From: Strigamia acuminata
Lineage: Eukaryota; Arthropoda; Chilopoda; Geophilomorpha; Linotaeniidae
NCBI GenBank assembly: GCA_949358305.1
Contig: OX442318.1
Location: 2,652,501-2,716,500, forward strand
Reading direction: 5' to 3'
DNA length: 64,000 nucleotides
This document shows positions 12,654 to 25,171 of the stretch, piece by piece. Under the pieces are notes generated by a model that ran no database searches, was not told the DNA's origin, and was given only the letters and a program-made list of their open reading frames with translations. The number at the start of each line of letters is the position of its first letter. The first letter of the stretch is position 1. Made by a program: the position numbers and the translations under genes.

Positions 12654-15600
12654 TTATCTGATGCTGGTAAACAAATTGAGAGCTGATTTTGATTCCTTTT
12701 GTGATCTTGCTTTGCTAAAAACGTTCCAGAAACGGAGTGTTTCGTCGCCGGCACCGGTAACTATCGCTTCGCCGTCTGGTGACATTGCCTGCAATTAATT
12801 TATTTTTTGATTTTAGATTTTGTTTTAAATAAATATTTATTGTTTTGCTTACTAAATAAAGGACTCTGTAGGAATGGCCCGTTAGTTTGGCGACTTGAGT
12901 CAGGGATGGATATTTCCAAACGAGTATTTGGTTCTGCGAGTACCCATGTGTGCTCACCTATAATGAGAAAATGAGATATGAGAAGGAGAAAATTTGTGGA
13001 AAAATTGAGAAAATTTGTGGAAAAATTGAGAAAATTTGTGGAAAAAAATGAGAAAATGTGGAAAAAATGAGAAAATTTATGGAAAAATAAAAAATTTGTG
13101 AGAAAAATTAAAATATTTGTGGAAAAATGAGAAAATTTGTGGAAAAAATGAGAAAATTTATGGAAAAATGAGAAATTTATGGAAAAAAAAAAATTTGTGA
13201 GAAAAATTAAAATATTTGTGGGAAAATGAGAAAATTTGTGGAAAAATGAGAAAATTTGTGGAAAAAATGAGAAAATTTGTGGAAAAAAGGAAAAATGTGG
13301 AAAAATGAGAAAATTTGTGGAAAAATGAGAAAATTTGTGAAAAAATGAAAATATTTGTGGAAAAATGAGAAAATTTGTGGAAAAATGAGAAAGTTTGTGG
13401 AAAAATGAGAAAATTTGTGGAAAAAATGAAAAAATTGAGGAAAAAATGAGAAAATTTGTGGAAAAATGAGAAAATTTGTGGAAAATATAAAAAATTTGTG
13501 AGAAAAATTAAAATATTTGTAAAAAAAAATAAAAAATTATGGGATAAATGTGAAATTTCGTGTAAAATCAATAAAATTTGCATTGGAAATGAATTAAGTG
13601 AAAAAAAGAAGAAAAATTATAACAAAACCTAAAAATAACAAAAAAAAGACTAAAGAAGTAAACCCTTACCAACTCTGAGGCGTGTTTGGACCACGCCAAA
13701 TTACACACTTGTGACCCCGTATCCACACACTGCATCGGCTGACCCGTCAACGTATTCCAAAACCGAATGCACCTATCCGCCGTCCCCCCACCGCTCGCCA
13801 ACAACCCGTGATGATGCGGCGACCAAGCGATCGCTTTAACCGCCGCCAAATGCTCCGTGTACGTCTGCACCGGACTCAAACTCGACATATTCCACACGAA
13901 CAACTTATTGTCGTTCCCACCCGAAGCCAAATGCTGATTATCCGGCGACCACTTCAGTCCGCAAACCTAAAAAACACAAAAAATAAACAATAAAACCAAT
14001 TCAAACCATACAAAACCGATCAAAAACCAAATTTCATCAATTAAAACTCATCAAATTCGGAAAAAAAAACGGTCAAAAACGGTCAAAAACAGCGAAAACC
14101 GGTCGAAAACCAATTAAAACCGACCAAATTTGGTCAAAACCGGTCAAAAACCAATTAAAACCGACCAAATTTGGTCAAAACCGGTCAAAAACCAATTAAA
14201 ACAGGTCAAAAACCAATTAAAACCGACCAAATTTGATCAAAACCGGTCAAAAACCAATTAAAACCGACCAAATTTGGTCAAAACCGGTCAAAAACCAATT
14301 AAAACCGACCAAATTTGGTCAAAACCCGCTTAAAACCGATCAAAATCACCTCCTGTCTGTGTCCGACCAACTTCCGCTCCGGAATAACGCACGGCGTCCG
14401 CACATCCCGCTGTAAAATGAGTCGATCGCGACTTCCGGAAGACAAAACGTCGCCGTTCCACGACAAAGCGCCTACAAAATGCCCAAAAAACCATCAATTT
14501 CGCTCCAAAATTCCACTTTTCCTCCGTTTTCTCACCGACTCTCGCGGTGTGGCCCTCCAACACCGCCGTCCTCTTATTGGCCGACACGTCCCACACTTGT
14601 ACGTAGCCCTTGTGCGTCCCCACCGACACTAAATGGCCCTGCAAGACGTTTTAATAGTTATTTGCGGCGTTTTTGTGAGTTTTTGCTTGAGGTTTTTACC
14701 CTTTCGGACCACGAAACGGAAGTGACCGAGTCGCCGTCGCTCGATAGGTCGCAGAGACGCGTCACTTGGCTGGTGCACGCGCTCCAGAGGTAGACGCACG
14801 TGCCCAGACCGACGCTCAGGACGTTTTGGGACGACCAGTCGACGAGGTTGAGGTAGAAATCGTCTTGCAGCTCGGGGGCGTCGAGGACTTTGAACGGGAT
14901 CTTGGAGATTTTTCGAGACGCCTGAAAACGAATTTTTTGAATTAATATTTTTGAATATTTTTGAATATTTTTTTTTACTTTTCTTGGTGAGCGCAGGAGT
15001 TTTTGGCTTTTGCTGCCGACTGGTGACAGAGAGTACGGCGACGTTGATTCGTTTAAGTTGCTGGAATTTCGGACACGGAACTGGAATAGATTTAAAATTT
15101 TTGTTGTTTTGTGAGGTTGTTATTTTTAGGAGATAAAATTGGGTTGGAAAATGGAAAATTGAGTGATAAAATGGAAATTTGCGTTGGAAAAGGCGAATTT
15201 GGGTTTTATTATACGTGGAATTTCAATGGGAGAAATTAAACCTCATTTTTAAAACGGAAATATCGGCCAAATAAATGTAAATTTTAGCTTTAAAAATATA
15301 AATTTCTGCTTAAAAAACAAAAATTCTGCATAAAAGATGTAAATTTCTGCTTTAACAACATAAATTACCGCTTTAAAAACAAATTTCTGCTTAAAATACA
15401 AATTTCTGCTCACAAAATGTAAATTTCAGCTTATGTATAAATTTCGGCTAAAAATATATAAATCTGGTTTTAAATCTGTCTTTAAAATCTCTTAATTCCA
15501 TTTCAGAAAATTAAATATCCCATTAAAAAACATAAATTCCAATTAAACCATATAAATTTCACTTAAAACATCCAAATTTCACTACAAAAACCACAAATTT

Positions 15601-16381
15601 CACTACAAAAACCACAAATTTCACTACAAAAACCACAAATTTCACTACAAAAACCACAAATTTCACTACAAAAACCACAAATGTCACTACAAAAACCACA
15701 AATTCCACTATCAAACCCACAAATTCCACTTAAAACATACAAATCTCACTCAAAAAAACCTCAAATTCCATTAAAAAACCCAAAATCCACCTCCCAAACC
15801 CCAAAAAAAACGCACATGAAACAAATTCTTCCCCTCAATAGGTGACAACGCTTTCCTCTCTTCACTCTGCTCCTGCAAAACCAAAAAAAAAACACAAAAA
15901 TCAACAAAAATCAACAAAAATCAACGAAAAACCCAAACCTTCACATCCTCAATGCCAGCGCCCAACAACTCATTCTTCAACAAACACGAATACGCGAACC
16001 CGTCCTTCGTCGTATCTGAATTACAATCCCTCGTCTTCTTCGTCGGTGTTTGCGTCCTATTCCCGTCCTAAACAAACAAACAATCAACCACAACACATCA
16101 ACACCAATTGCACAACAAATTTCACTTGAATCATGTTGAAATTGATCTGCCAAACCGCTCCCGCTCGACTCGGGATAAATCGATCTCCATATTTGTCTTT
16201 ATTCGGCGAATTCACCGGCGTCAACGACTTCCTCGCGCTCAACGGCTGAAAGCGGATGAAAAATTCATTTTTAGCGTTTAAATTTCACGTTTATCGACGT
16301 TTTTCTTACGGAATTTGTTGGTGTTGTTAGGGATTGGCCGTTGTGTTGACGGAGTAGACGTTTTTCGTATTCCTGGTCCAT
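12654..16381 (-). CDS. fzr: Fizzy-related / Cdh1, APC/C co-activator
   Basis: WD40 protein that recruits substrates to the anaphase-promoting complex in late mitosis and G1. Eleven exons (16381-16310, 16245-16126, 16067-15939, 15872-15816, 15080-14979, 14921-14700, 14638-14536, 14471-14350, 13966-13670, 12957-12853, 12788-12654) join to 1464 bp, 487 residues; human FZR1 has 496. The start MDQEYEKRLLRQ matches vertebrate Cdh1. The C-box DRFIPSR is at residues 45-51. CDK-type sites (SLTPV, NSPNK) lie before it. The linker has SPYSLSPVGSKSQKLLRSPRK at about 140-160. The seven-blade propeller follows from about residue 175. The chain ends NLFTSIR, giving the C-terminal Ile-Arg tail that docks on APC3. 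FZR rather than Cdc20 is indicated by the N-terminus and linker. Introns hold 20, 41 and 21 bp tandem arrays. Confidence 0.96.
12965..13515. repeat. 20 bp tandem array in a Fizzy-related intron
   Basis: About 25 imperfect copies of GAAAAATGAGAAAATTTGTG, with some 19-21 bp variants. The array fills the intron between the last three exons. Long T-rich open frames on the minus strand here are by-products of the repeat. Confidence 0.9.
14105..14335. repeat. 41 bp tandem array in a Fizzy-related intron
   Basis: Four to five copies of a 41 bp unit built around CCAATTAAAACCGACC and TTTGGTCAAAACCGGT. A shorter 20 bp variant is inserted at about 14190-14215. Confidence 0.85.
15578..15730. repeat. 21 bp tandem array in a Fizzy-related intron
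   Basis: About seven copies of a 21 bp unit (ACCACAAATTTCACTAC then AAAA), the central ones identical. The rest of this intron (15081-15815) is a degenerate version of similar AT-rich words. Confidence 0.88.
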
Positions 16382-16956
16382 TTTGAGTCGATTTTAGACC
16401 AATTTCGACGGAGTTTTGGTGTTTTGGGCGGTTTGGGGTTGGTTGGTTGGGTTTGGGAGCGTTTTTGGTTGGTTTTTGGTTGGTTTGAACGGTGGCGATG
16501 TAGCTGTTGTGGCCCTGTTTGGATTGGAATTTAAATGGGAGAAGTTGGTTGGTTGTTGGGATAATAGAGGGCGGTGGTGGGAATGGCGGATGGTTTGAAT
16601 GGTGGGATTTGAATTTGAATGTTTTTATTTTTGAGGGATTTGGTTATTGGTTATGTTTTGTTTTGTGTTGATTCATTTATTTATTTTTTTATTTTTATTT
16701 TTTTTGGGGCGTTTGGGCGACATCTGACAGCGGTTTTCGGCAATTTGAGATTTCCTGTATTTTGAGTTTTGACCTAGTAATCGGAACGTTGACTCGTTCA
16801 GGTACCCAGAAACTATAAATAAATAAATAAATTTTCCAGTCTAATATATCCCGGAAAAAATGCACACCTGTTTGAATTTCTAGGAATTTGTAATCGTTTA
16901 CAAGAAAAAGAAATATAAACAAAAAATCGCTCTTTAATGACAACAACTATAATGGA

Positions 16957-17471
16957 TGACGTCAATATCATAATAAACGTCATAAAATCTAAAATCACCA
17001 TCCACCACAACAATTTAATAAACTTATTATTCTTTCGTTCCCCATCAAACAAATTTCATAAACCACAATTTCACAACAAAAATTACCTTTATTCAATGCA
17101 GATAAACGATATTAAACAATTTATTTCCACAATAAAGAAAAATCAAACCCAAATAACCTCAAAATATCGATTTTCAACGCCAACCAACGACAACGAATGA
17201 CGTCAGAAACTCTCAAAACCATAACAACCACGACAATTTAAAAAAAAAAAAACCTATTCAAATTTCTTCCATCAAATCCCATCAAATTTACAAAACAAAA
17301 CACAACCCCACAACAAAACCCACATTTATTCAATCCAACTCCACACCAAAAAAAAAAAAATAAACAATAAAACATTCCCATCTTTATTCCACAAGAGAAA
17401 AACAAAAATCAAACGCACACATTCCCAATAATATCGATTTTCAATACCAACAACGACCACCGATGACGTCA
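16957..17471. promoter_or_regulatory. Three perfect CRE octamers in a triplicated segment between divergent genes
   Basis: TGACGTCA, the full palindromic CREB/ATF site, occurs at 16957-16964, 17198-17205 and 17464-17471. It lies in loosely similar blocks about 241 and 266 bp apart. Shared words around it include CGATTTTCAA upstream, and CACAATTTCACAACAAAAA with ATTCAAAT downstream. The region lies between the minus-strand Fizzy-related start (16381) and the plus-strand glutamate transporter start (18124), so it could serve either promoter. The function is inferred only from the motif. Confidence 0.6.
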
Positions 17472-17641
17472 TCAGTTCTCAAAAACACGAACCAACCTCA
17501 CAATTCACAAAATCCATTCAAATTCCTCCATCTCCCTTCAAACGAACCACAATTTCACAACAAAAACCACATCCACTCATCCAAAAAATAAATTCCACGT
17601 AAAAAAAACCCCAAACAAGCCCTTATATAATTTATTTCGTC

Positions 17642-17645
<4 letters not shown>

Positions 17646-17688
<43 letters not shown>
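17646..17688. repeat. Homopolymer run of 43 A
   Basis: An uninterrupted run of 43 adenines upstream of the glutamate transporter. It could be the tail of a retroposed copy, a simple microsatellite or, in length, a sequencing artefact. It may act as a nucleosome-excluding tract. The DNA from 17690 to 18123 shows no coding sequence and probably contains the transporter's transcription start. Confidence 0.85.
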
Positions 17689-17690
<2 letters not shown>

Positions 17691-18123
17691 TTGGAATTAC
17701 CCAGGAACTTTATCTAAAAAATGCACGGACGGAAAGGGAAAGAATTGGCCGACGAAGCAGGAAATCTCGTCAACCCAAATTGCAATCAATGAAACGAATC
17801 GGACATTTGCCCAACCACCGTCGGCTCTGACTGATCGCAAAATCGAGCTGGAAACCAAAACCAACCAGAAATAAACAATTCGGACGAAAACCGTCGACAA
17901 TTCGGGTAAGTGAGTGCTCAAACACGTGAAATTCGAGCACGCTGACGGATTTCATGACGAAACCCGAGCCTCTTTTTACCGAACCGCGCACCACCCTATA
18001 TCTAGCCCGTTGGTTTCGCTCGGCTAGGCACAGTCAGGTGCGCGATAGCCACTGCTCGCAAATCGCTCGTTTTCGTTCGTTTTCGCTCGAATCGTCGTAA
18101 TTTTTAGGTTTTTATATAAAAAA

Positions 18124-21100
18124 ATGGACGAAGAGACGTCGAATCAAGTAGAATTCTTACTGTGAGTAGTTAAATAGTGTTTATTCTTAAGGAAATTGAG
18201 AAAAACCGGCTTTTTTATTCGTTGGGTACAAAAATGGCGCCCATGGGAATCAACCTGTCGAATCATCCTGTAAAATAATTATTTTTTTTTAAATATATAT
18301 AAAATATATATAAAAAAAAAATTTTTTTTTAGAAAATTTAAATTAATATACAAGTAGATTTTAACATAATCCTAGCGGTTGGCGCGATGACTAAACAAAA
18401 AACCCGAAATCAGGAACAAAAATGGCCCCTGCGTAGAAAACCAACAACCTGTCGAATATAAAAAAAAAAAACCTCAAAATTTAATTTTAATTTCATAAAA
18501 AAAAAAAAAATTAAAAAAAAAAAATTATTTTTATTGGATCCAAAATGGCGATCAAAACGAACGTGCGTTATCCCTATGGCAACCAAGATGATAATCCCAC
18601 TGCGAGCAGGTGCGCCCGACCTTGACTGATTTATTTGACGTTTTGTGTCGACAGAGGGAGACCAGACGCTCGTGCGACCATGGCGGAGAAAGGCGGACAC
18701 GGCGGGTGCGCGCACTGCTTGAAGACGAACGTTCTGACGCTTCTGACGGCCGCCTCGGTGCTCGGCGGCATCGGCTTCGGGTTCGCGCTGCGCAGCCGGG
18801 AAGCGCGCTGGACGGAGCGCGAGATCATGTACATCGATTTCCCGGGCAACCTGTTTCTGCGCATGCTCAAGTGCATAATCCTGCCGCTGATCGTGTCGTC
18901 GTTGGTCTCGGCGCTCGGCGGGCTGGATCTGCAGCTGAGCGGGCGCATCGGGACGAGGGCCGTCGTCTACTACATGTTTACGACGCTCTGCGCGGTCGTT
19001 TTGGGGATTATTCTGGTCGTGACGATTCATCCAGGCCAGGGAGATCCCGGTGCAATGAAGAGGGTCGGCACGTCGAGGAATATCACGGTGGCTGATACCC
19101 TTTTGGACCTTGTCAGGTATTTATTACATGTTTTATTCGCTTTTTGTTTGTTTTGTGTCGTTTTTCACGTTGGTTTGGGCGTTTACTTGAGTTTTGATTT
19201 TTTTGGAGAATTTTTTAAGGGTTTTTCGACTTTTTTGAGGATTTTCTACTTTTTTGAACGGTTTTTTACGTTTTTCAACTTTTTTGAGCGATTTTTGCAC
19301 TTTTTTGAACGATTTTTGCACTTTTTTGCAGGTTTTTATTGTTTTTTTGCTACTTTTTATTGGTTTTTGTTTTTGGACTTTTTGGGGAATTTTGGACTTT
19401 TTGGAAAATTTTGAACTTTTTTTGGGAATTTTGTACTTTTTTGAGGAATTTTAGACTTTTTTTGGAAAATTTTGAACTTTTTTTTCGGAATTTTGAACTT
19501 TTTTGAGGAATTTTGGACTTTTTTTGGAAAATTTTGAACTTTTTTTGGGGAATTTTGAACTATTTTGAGGAATTTTTTTACTTTTTTGGTGAATATTGGA
19601 CAATTTTACAAGTTTTTATTGGTAATTGGACATGTTTGAGGGATTTTGAACATTTTTTGCAAGTTTATATTAGTTTTTTGGGCTTTTTGAGGGTTTTTGA
19701 AAGATTTTGGACATTTTTGCAAGTTTTTATTATTTTTTTTAAGACTTTTTTAGATAGATTTTGGTCATCAAAAAGTATTTTTTGGTATGTTTGGACTTTC
19801 TTTGAGAGATTTTGAGAGATTTTTGACATTTAGATATATTTTTTTTGGCTTTTTTGGACTATTTTAAACCTTTCCGTACTTTTTGTTCAATTTTAAATCA
19901 TTTTTGGGTCATTTTTGGAAGTATTGAATTTTTGGACTTTTGGACTTATTTTGAGGTCATCTTATACGTCTTGATTATATCTTTTGCCTACAGGAATTTG
20001 GTGCCACCTAATTTGATGGAAGCGTGTATTTTCCAGGTACGCAACGCTTTTAATCTTTTTAATCTTTTCGTTCTTAATCGATTTTAACTAATCAACTCAT
20101 TTATTTCCGCCCCACATTCAAGTATCGGACAATTCTCACATACCCTGGTCCAAAAACAGTCTATTTGGATTTAAACGCGACGAATCTGACCGGTCCATTA
20201 GTCGAAATCGAAAATGTGACTAAAATCCAGTCGCAAATAGGTAAGGAATTTTTCCAAACTTATATAATTTGTTTTTGATTACTCGAGACGCGTAGCGAGT
20301 TAATTTGCGGGTCCGGAGCGGAAACCAAACACGCACACCTCCGTGTCTGCACGAAAACACTTGTGCGCACAAATTGCATTTTTTAGCCACAAAAATCCAA
20401 ATTTTTAAACATTTTAGATCGGAAATACGAATTTAATTACTCCGAAAGTAATTAAAATTTTTATTCCAAACGAAAACCATTGTACGGCGCTTGGACTGCC
20501 ATTTTTATGTCTGGATGATTGTTGGTTGGCATTCCATTCTCTGTGTAATGGTTTTAGTTTTGAATAAAAGTTTTGATTCGTTACGGAGTAATTAGATTTT
20601 CAAATTCGTCAGGTGTCTCTGGCTCAGCTTGGATGAGGTTTTAGATAAAAAATATGGGATTGTGGATTGAAGATGTAAAATTTTAGACCAAAAATGTGAT
20701 ATTTTTTTAAGGCCAAAAATTCACTTTTTAGATTAGGAATTTGTCTTTTTAGGCCAAAAAATGTATTTTTTAGACCCAAATTTCACTTCGTAGAAAAATT
20801 GACTTTTTCAGACTAAAAAGTTCAATTTAAAAAAAAAATATTTTTAGACCAAAAATCCACCTTCACAGACCAAAAATAATATTTTAGACCCAAAAATAAT
20901 ATTTTTAGACCCAAAATAATATTTTTAGACCCAAAAATAATATTTTTAGACCCAACAATCATCTTTTTAGACCCAAAAATCATCTTTTTAGACCCAAAAA
21001 TCATCTTTTTAGACCCAAAAATCATCTTTTAAAACCAAAAAACCATCTTTTTAGACCCAGCAATCATTATTTACTTGTTTAGACCCAACAATCATTATTT

Positions 21101-24100
21101 ACTTGTTTAGACCGAACAATCATCTTTTTAAACCCAAAAACCATCTTTTTAGACCCAAAAATCATCTTTTTAGACCCAAAAATCATCTTTTTAGATCCAA
21201 AAATCATCTTTTTAGACCCAAAAATCATATTTTAAAACCAAAAAACCATCTTTTTAGACCCAACAATCATTATTTACTTGTTTAGACCCAACAATCATTA
21301 TTTACTTGTTTAGACCGAACAATCATCTTTTTAAACCCAAAAACCATCTTTTTAGACCCAAAAATCATCTTTTTAGACCCAAAAATCATCTTTTTAGACC
21401 CAACAATCATTATTTACTTGTTTAGACCCAACAATCATCTTTTTAGACCCAAAAATCATCTTTTTAGACCCAAAAATCATCATTTTAGACCCAAAAATCA
21501 TCTTTTTAGACCCAAAAATCATCTTTTTAGACCCAGCAATCATTATTTACTTGTTTAGACCCAAAAATCATCTTTTTAGACCCAACAATCATTATTTACT
21601 TGTTTAGACCCAACAATCATCTTTTTAAACCCAAGAATCATCTTTTTAGACCCAAAAATCATCTTTTTAGACCCAAAAATCATCTTTAGACCCAGAAATT
21701 ACCTTTTTACACCAAATGTACAACTTGTTTCACCCAAAACCCACGTTTTTACACAAAAAAAATCGCCTCTTTACACCAAAAAACCATTTTTTCCATCTTT
21801 TCCACAAAAATTGACCAATCTAAACCCTAACAAAACAAAAAATCTCCTCGATAAACCCTTCCACTTCCACCAAGGACAACAACCGTCGTCCTTAACCTAA
21901 AAAAACCCCGAAAAAAACCACAAACTCAACGGCGAATTCCTGCAGAACTGCCGATGACCGAATGGGAAATGTCGTCGGACAACTCCGAGGGCACAAACAT
22001 CCTCGGCCTCGTCATGTTCTGCGTCATCTTGGGCGTCGCGCTCAGCCACATGCGCGAGAAAGGAAAACCGCTCTACAACCTCTTCGCCTGCCTCAGCGAG
22101 ACCATGATGCTCATCACCCATTGGATAATCTGGTAACGAAAAAAAATTTAAATCGGAATTTCAAATTTGGCGGGAAATTCAAATTGGAATTGTGGAAAAT
22201 GTTGGCAGGTTGTCGCCGATCGGCATTTTCTTCCTCATCGCGTCCAAGATCATCGAGATGAAGGACTTCGGGGTCGTGATTGGACAGTTGGGGATGTACA
22301 CGGTGACGGTCATTGTCGGGTTGATTATTCATGGATTTATCGTGCTCCCGCTCATGTATTCGGCCGTGACTCGGACGCTGCCGTTTCGGTTTATTTTCAA
22401 TATGCTCGAGGCGCTCATCACTGCGTTTGGAACGGCGTCAAGGTAGAGTGAAGAATCGTTTTGGTTTTGTTATTTATTGGGGGTTTAATGGATGGAGGGA
22501 GAGGGGAAAGTGGAGAATGATTAGTTTTTTGAAGGAGGGGGGATTTTGTGTTTTGGAGAAATGGGGGTTTAAAGTGGAGATAATTGCTTTTTGGAGATGG
22601 GATAAAAGTGCACTTTTGACGCGGAAAAATCGGGGAAAATGCACTTTAGATGCGTAAAAATGCGCAAAACTGCACATTTGATGCGTAAAAATTCACTTTA
22701 AATGCGTAAAAATGTACTTTTGAAGCGTAAAATGCAATTTTAATGCGTAAAAATGCACTTTTGACACAAAAAATCGGGGAAAAATGCACTTTTGATGCGG
22801 AAAAATGCACTTTTGATGCGAAAAAATACACTTTTGATGCGAAAAAATACACTTGTGATGCGTAAAATGCACTTTAGATGCGTAAAGATGCGCAAAACTG
22901 CACATTTGATGCGTCAAAATTCACTTTAAATGCGTAAAAATGCACTTTTGACACGAAAAATCGGGGAAAATGCACTTTTGATGCGGAAAAATGCGCAAAA
23001 CTGCAAATTTGATGCGTAAAAATTCACTTTTGGTGCGTAAAATTTGATATTTTAGACTTTTTTTGCACAAATCTGTAAATTTTAGGCACAAAACAGAGAA
23101 ATTATGCACCAAACTGTACTTTTTATGCACCAAACTGTACTTTTTATGCACAAAACTCCTTTTTTATGAACAAAACAGTACGTAGACCTAAAAATGAGAT
23201 AGTCTTCCAAAAATTGACAAAACCATACTTTAAATTTCCAAAAATAAAATTTCATGCATAAAACCCCTTTATACGCACAAAAAAATGCACAACATTGTAA
23301 ATCAAACGTCAAAAAGTAATCTTTGCGCATCAACATCCTCCACTAACTTCCCTGCCGCACACACGAATCTCTTATCCAAACAAAACGCACAAATTAATGC
23401 AACGTTCTAATTTGCAAACAGTTCCGCCACTCTACCCGTCGCCATCGCATGTTTGGAGGAGAAGAACGGCGTGGACACGCGGGTGGCACGATTCGTTCTT
23501 CCGATTGGCGCAACCATTAACATGGACGGCACAGCTCTGTACGAAGCCGTCGCAGCTTTATTTATCGCTCAAGTGCGCGCAGTTCCAATGGACGTGGGCA
23601 AAATCATCGCCGTGAGGTAAGATTTAATTTAGGAAGAATTGAATTGTGTTGATTAAGTTGTTTGGTTTTGTATTGAAGTATCACGGCGACCGCAGCTAGT
23701 ATCGGAGCAGCAGGAATTCCACAAGCGGGTCTTGTGACGATGGTGATGGTGTTGAATGCAGTTGGTCTTCCGGCCGAGGATGTCACACTCATTATTGTTG
23801 TGGATTGGTTTCTGTAAGTTGGAATGTGTGAAAAGTGGAAAATTTAGGGTGACTCAAAGTGGGGAAGTTGTTCGGATTTTGTTTGTTTTGGGTAGTTTTG
23901 TTAAAATTTTGGGTAATTTTGTTACAATTTTGGGTAATTTTGTTAAAAATTTGGGTAATTTTGTTAAAATTTTGGGTAATTTTGTTAAAATTTTGGGTAG
24001 TTTTGTTAAAATTTTATTTAAATTTTGGGTAATTTTGTCGAAATTTTGGGTAATTTTGTATAAATTTTGGGTAATTTTGTCTAAATTTTGGGTAATTTTG

Positions 24101-25171
24101 TCTAAATTTTGGGTAATTTTGTTACAATTTTGGGTAATTTTGTTAAAAATTTGGGTAATTTTGTTAAAAATTTGGGTAATTTTGTTAAAATTTTGGGTAG
24201 TTTTGTTAAAATTTTATTTAAATTTTGGGTAATTTTGTCTAAATTTTGGGTAATTTTGTCGAAATTTTGGGTAATTTTGTATAAATTTTGGGTAATTTTG
24301 TCTAAATTTTGGGTAATTTTGTCTAAATTTTGGGTAATTTTGTTACAATTTTGGGTAATTTTGTTAAAAATTTGGGTAATTTTGTTAAAAATTTGGGTAA
24401 TTTTGTTAAAATTTTGGGTAGTTTTGTTAAAATTTTATTTAAATTTTGGGTAATTTTGTCTAAATTTTGGGTAATTTTGTCTAAATTTTGGGTAATTTTG
24501 TCTAAATTTTGGGTAATTTTGTCTAAATTTTGGGTAATTTTGTCAAAATTTTGGGTAATTTTGTCAAAATTTTGGGTTATTTGGTAAAAAATGACGGAAT
24601 TTATCAAAAATTGACTAAATTTGATCAAAAATTGATGAAATTTGGTCAAAAATGACGAAATTTGGTCAAAAATTGACGAAATTTGATCAAAAATTAACAA
24701 AATTTAATCAAAAATTGACGAAATTTGATCAAAAATTGAGGGAACGATGTGATAATCGACGAAATTATGTGATAATTGACGAAATTTCGTCAAAATAAAC
24801 CAAAAATCAATCAAATTTGATCGAATATAATCGAAATTCACCCAAAAAGTGATCAAATCTAACCTAAATTCCCCTAATTGAGCAAACAAAAGACTAATCA
24901 CACTCAATTACAAGTAAATGCCTGACGCATGCAATTTGCCCGTGTCTCGCGCAGGGACCGCATCAGGACATTCATCAACGTCCTCGGCGACTCAATCGGC
25001 GCGGGGATCGTCAACCACCTGAGCATAAAGGATTTACAAGAGTTCAGCGGTTTGCCAGGAGCCGGACCGTCCAAAGATCCGGAGCTGGACTTAGTGACGG
25101 TGAAGAACAGCCCGACCAAGACGACCAATGGTGAAGTGACCAAATATGACACGCAAATGACTACAATGTGA
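18124..25171 (+). CDS. Eaat: Excitatory amino-acid (glutamate) transporter, SLC1 family
   Basis: Sodium-coupled plasma-membrane carrier that clears glutamate/aspartate from synapses. Nine exons (18124-18161, 18655-19116, 19994-20036, 20123-20240, 21946-22132, 22209-22442, 23422-23616, 23679-23813, 24955-25171) join to 1629 bp, 542 residues. Hairpin 1 reads [12 protein letters not shown] at about 357-368. TM7 has NMDGT at 394-398. Hairpin 2 has [19 protein letters not shown]8 has [16 protein letters not shown], with the substrate-binding Arg near 475. Three N-glycosylation sequons (NAT, NLT, NVT) fall in the large extracellular loop before TM4. Translation could start at 18124 in a 38 bp first exon or at the second Met (MAEKGGHGG) in exon 2; the reading frame is open between them. 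The C-terminus ends TTM. The introns are dominated by 21 bp arrays and one MITE. Confidence 0.95.
19210..19800. repeat. T-rich degenerate ~20-21 bp repeats
   Basis: Imperfect tandem words such as CTTTTTTGAACGATTTTTGCA and GAATTTTGGACTTTTTTTGG fill the transporter's second intron. The long plus-strand open frames here are repeat by-products. Confidence 0.7.
20436..20592. mobile_element. Short Tc1/mariner-like MITE in a transporter intron
   Basis: A 157 bp element with inverted ends, ATTACTCCG on the left and CGGAGTAAT on the right. Pairing continues imperfectly inward over about 45 bp (TTTTATTC, AAAACCATT). TA flanks it at 20434-20435 and 20593-20594. It is non-coding. Confidence 0.65.
20835..21700. 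repeat. 21 bp tandem array with higher-order structure
   Basis: Roughly 35 copies of ACCCAAAAATCATCTTTTTAG. Variants containing CAACAATCATTATTTACTTGTTTAG recur every few units, giving a higher-order repeat. Each unit has an A5 tract and a T5 tract about 10 bp apart. Confidence 0.9.
22612..23045. repeat. ~21 bp tandem array in a transporter intron
   Basis: About 20 copies of units such as AAAAATGCACTTTTGATGCGG, separated by occasional CGGGGAAAA variants. A degenerate tail runs to about 23300. Confidence 0.85.
23885..24590. repeat. 21 bp tandem array with ~200-221 bp higher-order repeat
   Basis: More than 30 copies of TGTCTAAATTTTGGGTAATTT-type units. A block containing GTTACAATTT recurs at 23921, 24121 and about 24342, so groups of 9-11 units were duplicated together. 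Because 21 is a multiple of three, the array reads as long repetitive open frames on both strands. To about 24750 a related ATCAAAAATTGACGAAATTT repeat continues. Confidence 0.92.

Noticed and set aside
13158-13583. 141-codon Phe-rich open frame on the minus strand
   Set aside because: It is generated by the 20-21 bp AT array in a Fizzy-related intron; no family resemblance and no splice logic.
23756-24700. Several long overlapping open frames with FVKILG- or NFDKIT-like repeats
   Set aside because: Translation of the 21 bp array on both strands; unit length divisible by three explains the lack of stops.
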